Source: Actinocorallia sp039871655 | GTDB lineage: Bacteria > Actinomycetota > Actinomycetes > Streptosporangiales > Streptosporangiaceae | Length of the DNA: 64,000 nt | Direction: 5' to 3' | Assembly: GCF_039871655.1 (NCBI RefSeq) | Contig: NZ_JBDPLZ010000008.1 | Coordinates: 186,001-250,000, forward strand | Part shown: positions 57,987 through 64,000 of the stretch, piece after piece | Layout of the letters: each line of letters starts with the position of its first letter | How positions within the stretch are numbered: the stretch's first letter is position 1 | The notes under the pieces: generated by a model | The model's input: the letters and a program-made list of their open reading frames with translations, nothing else | The model's database searches: none | Told to the model about the DNA's origin: nothing | Program-made: the position numbers and the translations under genes

Positions 57987-59023
57987 GGGGTGGTCTCCTT
58001 GCGGGGGGTGAGGGAAGGGACACGCAGACCGGAGAGGCCGGCGGGCAGGAAGAGGACGATGAGGACGACGGCCGTGCCGTACAGGTAGCGGGCGGCGTCG
58101 GAGGGCGCGACGCCCTCGCCGCCGGCCGCCGCGACCAGCGGGAGCGAGTCGCTGTAGCGGGTCAGCAGCTGCGGGAGGAGCGTGACGAAGGCGGCGCCGA
58201 CGATCGCGCCGGTCACCGAGCCGAGACCGCCGATGACGATCATGGCGAGGTATTCGAAGGCCAGGAGGACCCCGAAGTAGTCCGGCACGGCCCGCTGGAA
58301 CGCCAGCGCCAGCAGCACCCCGGCGAGCCCGGCGTACATCGACGACAGGGTGAACACCGCGCCGCGCATCCGGGCGACGGGCACACCGAGCACGCCCGCG
58401 GCGATCTGCTGGTCGCGGATGAGGTTCATCGCGCGGCCGGGACGCCCGCGCAGCACCCCGTACGCGAACCACGCGGCCAGGGCGAGCAGCGCGAGCCCGA
58501 GGAACCACAGGCGCTCCAGCGCCCCGAACGGCACGCCCAGGACGACGAGGTCGGTGGAGCCGTCGAAGGGGAGGCCGAACAGGTTCATCGGCTCCACGGC
58601 CCGGCCGTTGTACCCGCCGGTGACCTTCTCGAAGTTGAACAGCACATGCTGCCCCACGAAGATCAGCGCCAGGGAGGCGATGCCGAGGTACACCCCGGAC
58701 AGCCGGCCGGAGATCGGGCTGAACGCCAGCCCGGCCAGCCCCGCCAGCGCGACGGCCAGGACCGCCGCCAGCGGCGTGGGCAGCCCCAGCCCGGACACGT
58801 GCCCGTCGGACTCCCCGGCGAAGTACACGTAGCCGTACGCGCCGACCGCCAGGAAGAACGAGTGGCCCATCGACAACTGGCCCGTCGAGCCGGTGAGCAG
58901 GTTCAGGCCGATCGCGCCGATCGCCGCGGCCATCACGAACAGCCCGGCCTGCAGCCAGAACATGTCCAGGTAGAAGGGAGGAAGGAGCAGCAGGAGGAGG
59001 GGGAGCCAACGCGCCTTAGACAC
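57983..59023 (-). CDS. ABC permease, LivM type
   Basis: 346 residues, eight to nine membrane helices. LivM landmarks: AIGAIGLNLLTGSTGQLSMGHSFFLAVGAYGY, GRLSGVYLGIASLALIF, GRPGRAMNLIRDQQIAAGVLGVPVARMRGAVFTLSSMYAGLAGVLLALA (coupling helix), and FEYLAMIVIGGLGSVTGAIVGA. Overlaps its neighbours on both sides. Confidence 0.92.
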   Translation of the reverse strand: MSKARWLPLLLLLLPPFYLDMFWLQAGLFVMAAAIGAIGLNLLTGSTGQLSMGHSFFLAVGAYGYVYFAGESDGHVSGLGLPTPLAAVLAVALAGLAGLAFSPISGRLSGVYLGIASLALIFVGQHVLFNFEKVTGGYNGRAVEPMNLFGLPFDGSTDLVVLGVPFGALERLWFLGLALLALAAWFAYGVLRGRPGRAMNLIRDQQIAAGVLGVPVARMRGAVFTLSSMYAGLAGVLLALAFQRAVPDYFGVLLAFEYLAMIVIGGLGSVTGAIVGAAFVTLLPQLLTRYSDSLPLVAAAGGEGVAPSDAARYLYGTAVVLIVLFLPAGLSGLRVPSLTPRKETTP

Positions 59024-59903
59024 GGGAGACCTCCCGGGTTCCGAAGAGGCCGGAGGGCCGGACGAGCAGGATGACGATCATGACGACGTAGGGGGCGACG
59101 TCGCCGAGGCCGCGGCCCAGGAACGTCAGGTCGTTCTGGTATCCGCCGACCAGGGACTCGGTCAGGCCGATGAGCAGGCCGCCGACCAGGGCGCCGGTCA
59201 TGGAGTCGAGCCCGCCGAGGATCGCGGCGGGGAAGGCCTTCAGCGCCACCAGGGACGTGCTGCGGTCCAGGCCGGGCGTGGGGAAGGCCGCGATGAAGAC
59301 CGCGGCCACGGCGGCCAGGGCCCCGGCCACGCACCAGGCCGACATCGAGATGCGCCCCAGGCGGATGCCCATGAGGGCCGCCGTCTCGGAGTCCTCGGCC
59401 ACCGCCCGCATCGAGACGCCCCAGGGGGTGTACTTGAACGCGGCCAGGAAGCCCGCGATCAGCACGGCGGCGACGACGAGCGCGGCGATGCGCGTCTGCG
59501 CGATCGTGATGCCGCCGAACTGGAACACCTTGTCGCCCCACGGGTCGCCGAGCGCCAGGACGGACGTGCCCAGGCGCCGGCTGAGCTCGGCCGTCAGGAC
59601 GATGTCGATGCCGATCGTCGCGATCGCGATCACGTCGCGGCGTGCTCTGGCCCGCCGCAGGAGGATGAACTCCACGAACGCGCCGCAGGCGGCGGCCGCG
59701 ATGATGCCGACGGCCAGCGCCCCGACGAACCCGAGGTCGTCATGGAGGACAGCCGTCACGTAGCCGCCGAGGAGCAGCAGGGACGCGTGCGCGAAGTTCA
59801 CCACCTCGGTGGCCTTGAAGATGACCACGAAGCCGAGCGCGATGAGCGCGTACACGGCGCCGAGGCTCAGCCCGTTGATGAGCAGTTCCAACAGCCTCGT
59901 CAT
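59016..59903 (-). CDS. ABC permease, LivH type
   Basis: 295 residues. LivH pattern: LLINGLSLGAVYALIALGFVVIFKATEVVNFAHASLLLLGGY, coupling segment TPWGVSMRAVAEDSETAALMGIRLGRIS, and VALKAFPAAILGGLDSMTGALVGGLLIGLTESL. About eight helices. GAGGAGG before the ATG. Pairs with the LivM-type permease. Confidence 0.92.
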   Translation of the reverse strand: MTRLLELLINGLSLGAVYALIALGFVVIFKATEVVNFAHASLLLLGGYVTAVLHDDLGFVGALAVGIIAAAACGAFVEFILLRRARARRDVIAIATIGIDIVLTAELSRRLGTSVLALGDPWGDKVFQFGGITIAQTRIAALVVAAVLIAGFLAAFKYTPWGVSMRAVAEDSETAALMGIRLGRISMSAWCVAGALAAVAAVFIAAFPTPGLDRSTSLVALKAFPAAILGGLDSMTGALVGGLLIGLTESLVGGYQNDLTFLGRGLGDVAPYVVMIVILLVRPSGLFGTREVSRV

Positions 59904-60679
59904 GAAGAAGCCTCCTCTCCCAGGTAGGCACGTAGGACCTCCGGGTTGTTCTGAACCTCGGCGGGGGTGCCGGAGGCGATGCGCTTGCCGAAGTCCAGGA
60001 CGGTGACCTCGTCCGCGAGGCGCATGACCATGCCCATGTCGTGCTCGACGAGCAGGACGGAGATCCCGAGCGCCTCCCGTACGGCGACGATGTGGCCGGC
60101 CATCTCCAGGCGTTCGGTGGCGTTCATGCCGGCCACGGGCTCGTCCAGCATCAGAAGGCGGGGTTCGCCGCACAGGGCGCGGGCCAGTTCGACACGCTTC
60201 TGGGCTCCGTACGGGAGGCCGCCCACCGGGACGTTCAGGTACTGGGCGACGCCCACGAAGTCGGCGATCTCCCGAGCGCGTTCACGGTGCTTCTTCTCCT
60301 CGCGGCGGGCGCTGGGCCACCGCAGACCGGCCCGGACGATGCCCGTCTTCATCAGCCTGTGCCGGCCGAGGAGCAGGTTGTCCTCCACCGTCAGGGCCCC
60401 GGACAACGCCAGGTTCTGGAACGTGCGGGAGATGCCGAGCGCCCCCACGCGGTGCGGGGACATCGTCGTCAGCTCGCGCCTGCCGAAGTGCACGCTGCCC
60501 GACGTGGCCTTGTAGACGCCCGACAGGACGTTGAAGCAGGTCGACTTCCCGGCTCCGTTGGGGCCGATGACGGCGTGGAGCGTCCCCGGAGCCACCGTGA
60601 AGCTCACCGAGTCGAGCGCGACGAGCCCGGCGAACCTGACGGTCAGGTCCTTCACCACCAGTTCCGGCACCCCGCTCAT
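59900..60679 (-). CDS. ABC ATPase, LivG type
   Basis: 259 residues. Walker A GPNGAGKSTC, a signature region reading PYGAQKRVELARAL, Walker B LLMLDEPVAGM, D-loop AGMN, H-loop VEHDMGMVM, and the LivG-type C-terminal extension DFGKRIASGTPAEVQNNPEVLRAYLGEE. The signature PYGAQ departs from the consensus LSGGQ, as is common for LivG proteins. Confidence 0.93.
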   Translation of the reverse strand: MSGVPELVVKDLTVRFAGLVALDSVSFTVAPGTLHAVIGPNGAGKSTCFNVLSGVYKATSGSVHFGRRELTTMSPHRVGALGISRTFQNLALSGALTVEDNLLLGRHRLMKTGIVRAGLRWPSARREEKKHRERAREIADFVGVAQYLNVPVGGLPYGAQKRVELARALCGEPRLLMLDEPVAGMNATERLEMAGHIVAVREALGISVLLVEHDMGMVMRLADEVTVLDFGKRIASGTPAEVQNNPEVLRAYLGEEASS

Positions 60680-61473
60680 CCCTCCCACCTCGAAAGGGCG
60701 CGGTGACCGGTGAGCACCGGGGCGGGTTCGTCGACGACGCCCAGGTAGCGCCGGCGGACCTCGTCGCTGGCGGCGAGTTCGGCGGCGGGGCCGCGCAGCG
60801 CGACCTCCCCCACGTCCAGCACGTAGGCGTAGTCGGCCAGCCGCAGCGCCAGCGCCGCGTTCTGCTCGACCAGCAGGACCGAGGTGCCCTGCTCGTTGAT
60901 CTCGATGACCGTCCGGGCGATGGTCTCGGCCATCAGCGGGGCCAGGCCCAACGTCGGCTCGTCCAGAAGGAGGACCTTGGGACGCGCCATGAGCGCTCGG
61001 CCCATCGCCAGCATCTGCTGCTCGCCTCCGGACAGCAGGGAGGCGCGCTGCTTGCGGCGCTCGGCGAGGACCGGGAACAGGTCGAAGACGCGCTTCTTGG
61101 TGGACTCCGGAGCGTGGAAGCCCCCCACCTTCAGGTTCTCTTCGACCGTCATGCGCCCGAACACACGGCGCCCTTCGGGTGCCTGAACGATTCCTGTGGC
61201 GACGATGCGGTGCGCGGGCGACGTGTTCAGGCTGACGCCCGAGTACGTGATCCTCCCCGAGGAGATGACGCCCCCGTGAAAGCGCAGCGTGCCGGAGATG
61301 GCACGCATCAGCGTCGTCTTGCCCGCGCCGTTGGCACCGAGGACGGTGACGATCTCGCCTTGCGGCACGTCCAGGGAGACCTCGTGCAGTGCGCGTACGG
61401 CACGCCCGTAGGAGACCGTCAGGTCCCTCACGGACAGAGCCGCCTGCGCCTGCACGGCCGGCGTTTTCAACAT
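60676..61473 (-). CDS. ABC ATPase, LivF type
   Basis: 265 residues from ATG 61473 (GAGGAGG upstream). Walker A GANGAGKTT, signature LLSGGEQQMLAMGRAL, Walker B VLLLDEPTLGLAP, H-loop VEQNAALAL. The N-terminal ~88 residues of the longer frame lack ribosome site and are rejected. First gene of the importer operon; divergent from the PucR-type gene. Confidence 0.93.
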   Translation of the reverse strand: MLKTPAVQAQAALSVRDLTVSYGRAVRALHEVSLDVPQGEIVTVLGANGAGKTTLMRAISGTLRFHGGVISSGRITYSGVSLNTSPAHRIVATGIVQAPEGRRVFGRMTVEENLKVGGFHAPESTKKRVFDLFPVLAERRKQRASLLSGGEQQMLAMGRALMARPKVLLLDEPTLGLAPLMAETIARTVIEINEQGTSVLLVEQNAALALRLADYAYVLDVGEVALRGPAAELAASDEVRRRYLGVVDEPAPVLTGHRALSRWEG

Positions 61474-61716
61474 GATCCTCCTCACAAACAGTGAGAGGAG
61501 AATGCGCCCTATGCCCCGTTCCAGGCGATAGGCGTCGGACCTGGATCCGAGGTGCACGATTGGGCGGACGCACAATCGCCCACACCGGACCGCGTCGCCT
61601 TCCTGCGCGTGCCCCGGCCCCCCGCCCCCGGTATTGGGCACATGCACAACAAGAACACCGAGCCGCGTGCGACGGGCCCATGGACCCCGGGAAACCGTTG
61701 CGCCAGCATCGGGGCA
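61474..61716. promoter_or_regulatory. Divergent control region of importer and PucR-type gene
   Basis: 243 bp without supportable gene. Contains CTCAC-AAACA-GTGAG and an overlapping CTCCTC/GAGGAG symmetry near 61479-61500, close to the LivF-type start. It is a candidate site for the PucR-type regulator. Confidence 0.4.
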
Positions 61717-62898
61717 ATGAGCGAACCTCGGCTTCACACGTGGCTGGCGGAACGGCTCCCCGAACTCACATCACGGCTGTCGGAGGAGCTGCGGCGGCGG
61801 GTGCCGTTCTACGAAGGGCAGCCGCGGGACGTCCTGGAGGGGCCGCTCCGCCAGGCGATAGAGGCGAACCTGCGCATCTCCCTGCTGATCCTGCGAGAAC
61901 GCCGCACGTTCACCGCCGACGAACGGGCGGAGATCATCGCCTGGTCCGCCCGCAGAGCAGAGCAGGGAGTGCCCCTCGAAGCCGTGCTCACCGCCTACCA
62001 CCTGGCCGTCGAGCTGTGCTGGAAAGCCCTCATGGAAGAAGCACGCCCCGACGAGGCCGAAGAGCTGGGCGCCCTGGGACTCCACCTGTTCGGCTATCTG
62101 CGCGCGGCCGTCCCCGCGGTGACCTTGGCGCATGTGCAGCGGCACGGAGAACAGCAGGAAGCACGCCGCGCGATGCTCGACGCCCTGCTCTCAGGCGCTC
62201 CGGCCCACGATCTGACGGCCAAGGCCGGCATCCCCCTGGCCGCCTCGTACGAGGTCCTCGTCTTTCGCGCCGTGGAAGACGGAGACATCACGTCTTCACA
62301 ATCCGCGTTGGACGCCTATGCCGAAGCGCGCGTGCTGGCCAGATTCGACGGCGGCACAGGCATGGCACTGTTGCCCGTGCGCCCCGATCTACGTCTGGAC
62401 GAGCTCGTATCAGGAGTCGTCGCCGCTTCAGAACACGCCTTCACGGTCTCCGCGGCCCTGGCCGAAGGACCGGAATCCATTCCGTCAGCGCTGCGGGAAG
62501 CCACCGAAGTGGCCGAACTCGTCACCCGTCTAGGCCGTCCGCCGGGCCTGTACCGGATGGCCGATGTGCTGCTGGAGTACCAGCTCGCACGTCCGGGCAA
62601 CGCCCTGGCGCAGTTGGCGGCCAAGCTGGAGCCGCTGGACGACCGCCCCGAACTGATGGAAACCCTCCGCGCCTACGTCCACAACGGTCACAACCGCCGC
62701 CAGACCGCCCTGGACCTCCAGGTCCACCGCAACACCCTCGACTACCGGCTGCGCAACATCGCCGCCCTCACGGGCCTCGACCCGGCCGGGGCCGAGGGAT
62801 TCCGGCTGCTCGCCGCGGCCCTGACCGCCCGCGCCCTGCGCCGGGACCCGGACAGTGGGACTGGAAGAGAACAGATATCCGGAACGTCGCCAAAGTGA
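61717..62898 (+). CDS. PucR-family transcriptional regulator
   Basis: 393 residues from ATG 61717. N-terminal ~170-residue helical domain (RQAIEANLRISLLILRE; EQGVPLEAVLTAYHLAVELCWKAL; VTLAHVQRHGEQQEARRAML) as in RsbRD-N-like/PucR proteins. C-terminal PucR HTH: LAAKLEPLDDRPELMETLRAYVHNGHNRRQTALDLQVHRNTLDYRLRNIAALTG. Probably controls the divergent importer in response to the transported nutrient. Confidence 0.88.
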   Translation: MSEPRLHTWLAERLPELTSRLSEELRRRVPFYEGQPRDVLEGPLRQAIEANLRISLLILRERRTFTADERAEIIAWSARRAEQGVPLEAVLTAYHLAVELCWKALMEEARPDEAEELGALGLHLFGYLRAAVPAVTLAHVQRHGEQQEARRAMLDALLSGAPAHDLTAKAGIPLAASYEVLVFRAVEDGDITSSQSALDAYAEARVLARFDGGTGMALLPVRPDLRLDELVSGVVAASEHAFTVSAALAEGPESIPSALREATEVAELVTRLGRPPGLYRMADVLLEYQLARPGNALAQLAAKLEPLDDRPELMETLRAYVHNGHNRRQTALDLQVHRNTLDYRLRNIAALTGLDPAGAEGFRLLAAALTARALRRDPDSGTGREQISGTSPK

Positions 62899-62945
62899 CC
62901 TCTGGCGGCCCCAGGTCCGTTGTGCCTACGCTGGGGACGAATTAT

Positions 62946-62958
62946 CGAATCAGATTCG
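62946..62958. promoter_or_regulatory. Perfect palindrome before PPOX gene
   Basis: CGAATC-A-GATTCG, perfect 6-base arms, 13 bp before the ATG of the PPOX gene; a likely regulator site at the start of transcription. Confidence 0.4.
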
Positions 62959-62970
62959 GAGATCCCACCC

Positions 62971-63444
62971 ATGAGCAAGCGCGCCGCGATCAGGATGACA
63001 GATGAGGAACTCGCCGACTTCCTGGCGAACGAGCGGAAGGTCCAGATCGCGAGCATAGGCAAGGACGGCGCGCCCCACCTGGTGACGATGTTCTACACGC
63101 TGTGGGAGGGCAAGATCGCCTTCACCACCTACAAGAGCTCCCAGAAGGTGCTCAACCTCCAGCGCAACCCGGTGATGACCTGCCTGGTCGAGACCGGCAC
63201 CGACTACAACGAACTGCGCGGAGCCAGCCTCACCGGACACGCCCGCATCACCGACGACCCCGAGATCCTCGACCCGGTCGGACAGGCCGTCGGCCACCAG
63301 ATCATCGGCCTCGAGCCCCCCGCCGACCTCTCCCAGGCCGACCCCGCCGTCGTCGAGGGAATCCGGCACATGATGCGCAAGCGGGTCGCCGTCATCCTCG
63401 AACCCACGAAGATCAGTTCCTGGGATCACGCCAAGCTGGGCTGA
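62971..63444 (+). CDS. PPOX-class F420-dependent oxidoreductase
   Basis: 157 residues. Split-barrel: MTDEELADFLANERKVQIASIGKDGAPHLVTMFYTLWEGKIAFTTYKSSQKVLNLQRNPVMTCLVETG, then YNELRGASLTGHARITDD and a C-terminal MMRKRVAVILEPTKISSWDHAKL. Resembles F420-dependent nitroreductase/biliverdin-reductase-like PPOX proteins. Start at the ATG after the palindrome; an ATG at 62920 is unlikely. Not closely similar to the PPOX gene at 7970. Confidence 0.87.
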   Translation: MSKRAAIRMTDEELADFLANERKVQIASIGKDGAPHLVTMFYTLWEGKIAFTTYKSSQKVLNLQRNPVMTCLVETGTDYNELRGASLTGHARITDDPEILDPVGQAVGHQIIGLEPPADLSQADPAVVEGIRHMMRKRVAVILEPTKISSWDHAKLG

Positions 63445-63601
63445 CGGCGAACGCCTCCGGCGTGTTACCCTCCAGGAGAGGCACAGGTTCTTCCGCTTTC
63501 CAGCGAGCTGCCTTTCTTCTCGGCCCTTCGCCGATCCCCGCGCACTCCGCGCTTCCTGCCGCACCCGAAGCTCTTTCGCGTGCCGTCTCTCCTGGAATCA
63601 C
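63445..63601 (+). promoter_or_regulatory. Leader of rho with possible rut site and blocking hairpin
   Basis: 157-bp leader. TCCAGGAGAG (63471-63480) is perfectly complementary to CTCTCCTGGA (63587-63596), which ends five bases before the rho ATG; after a 3-nt bulge GCAC/GTGC extends the helix by four pairs. The ~100 nt between the arms (63485-63580) is C/U-rich and relatively G-poor, the character of a Rho loading site. Together they would allow autoregulation. Confidence 0.5.
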
Positions 63602-64000
63602 ATGACCATCACTGAAGAAAAGACCCTTCAGACGGCTCTCCTCCCCGTGACGGGGATCCTCGCCGTCTCAGGCGACAACGCCTACGTCCGGGTGGACGGC
63701 TACACGCCCGGACCGAACGACGTACAGGTGCCGCTCGCACTCGTCCGGAGGCTCGCCCTGCGCCCCGGCGACCGTGTGACGGGCACCGCCAAGCCCCAGG
63801 GCCGGGGCGGCAAAGCCGTCCTGGCCACGGTGGACTCCCCGCCCCGACGCGGCCGCCGGGACTTCTCCCGGCTCACCCCCGTGCACCCCGCCGAGCGGCT
63901 GCGCCTCGGGCCGGGCCGGACCGGCCGGATCATCGACCTGGTCGCCCCCATCGGCAAGGGCCAGCGCGGACTCATCGTCGCCCCACCCAAAGCCGGAAAG
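63602..64000 (+). CDS. rho: Transcription termination factor Rho, N-terminal part (cut by window edge)
   Basis: First 133 residues only. TGILAVSGDNAYVRVDGYTPGPNDVQVPLALVRRLALRPGDRVTG is the RNA-binding OB-fold; SRLTPVHPAERLRLG and RIIDLVAPIGKGQRGLIVAPPKAGK lead into the Walker A of the RecA-like motor, where the window ends. The long Arg-rich N-terminal extension common in actinobacterial Rho is absent; the protein starts almost directly at the OB-fold, so this may be a second, shorter Rho. ATG with GGAA upstream inside a potential hairpin. Confidence 0.9.
   Translation, partial: MTITEEKTLQTALLPVTGILAVSGDNAYVRVDGYTPGPNDVQVPLALVRRLALRPGDRVTGTAKPQGRGGKAVLATVDSPPRRGRRDFSRLTPVHPAERLRLGPGRTGRIIDLVAPIGKGQRGLIVAPPKAGK

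Noticed and set aside
57987..59009. Frame joining the substrate-binding protein with an upstream Arg/Pro-rich 340-residue stretch
   Set aside because: The upstream part is the shadow of the LivM-type permease; a GTG with AAGGAG and lipobox starts the binding protein.

Overview
The window comes from a high-GC actinomycete. Support for this includes strong GC bias at third codon positions, frequent GTG starts with GGAGG-type ribosome sites, ATGA/GTGA gene overlaps, F420-type PPOX oxidoreductases, an Scr1/DUF397/ATPase trio, an AfsR-type SARP regulator, a WXG100 protein and many TetR, MarR, PadR and HxlR regulators. The family Thermomonosporaceae/Streptosporangiaceae would fit, but the sequence alone cannot settle the genus. 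I see no rRNA, tRNA, CRISPR array, transposase or integrase.

Layout. 1-9,830 is housekeeping and stress functions: MerR tail and thioredoxin, a small membrane protein, hemerythrin, a DinB-type protein, CstA with its YbdD partner, two PadR/membrane-protein operons, a LysR remnant, a PPOX protein, glutathione peroxidase and an SDR. 9,930-14,700 is accessory on the minus strand: a WXG100-like protein, a 678-aa partner and a lipoprotein, then an unknown gene coupled to a DUF4365-like gene that appears broken by an in-frame TAG. 14,900-20,400 holds MarR, TetR, VOC, a beta-propeller lipoprotein and an SCO6745-like protein. 20,400-23,700 holds small DNA-binding genes (winged helix, XRE, DUF397/Scr1, HATPase). 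23,966-28,428 is an operon of a STAND-like ATPase, a class V aminotransferase and an APH-like kinase.

28,465-33,761 is a restriction island with AT-richer sequence in its left half. It holds an AspBHI/MspJI-type modification-dependent endonuclease, an unknown gene, an NaeI-type endonuclease, Vsr, and the cognate C5-cytosine methyltransferase. A near-perfect 20-bp inverted repeat lies just downstream, followed by a DUF234-type ATPase. 35,345-38,860 holds an unknown beta-propeller-like protein, a barstar-like ORF that runs through its neighbour, an unknown gene and an S1-domain protein. 39,043-55,914 holds secreted hydrolases, an FAD monooxygenase, an AfsR-like regulator, TetR- and HxlR-controlled redox genes with clear palindromic operators, and assorted small enzymes.

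55,918-61,473 holds a GPP34 protein and a complete five-gene branched-chain-amino-acid-type ABC importer (minus strand, overlapping ends, terminator-like hairpin at its 3' end), beside a divergent PucR-type regulator. The right end holds a PPOX protein and the start of a transcription terminator Rho gene. Its leader is pyrimidine-rich and can fold so that the region just upstream of the Rho start is paired. The most interesting items are this Rho leader, the co-existence of a methylation-dependent nuclease with a C5 methyltransferase cassette, the 33.8-kb inverted repeat, and the uncharacterised STAND/aminotransferase/kinase operon bordering the restriction island.
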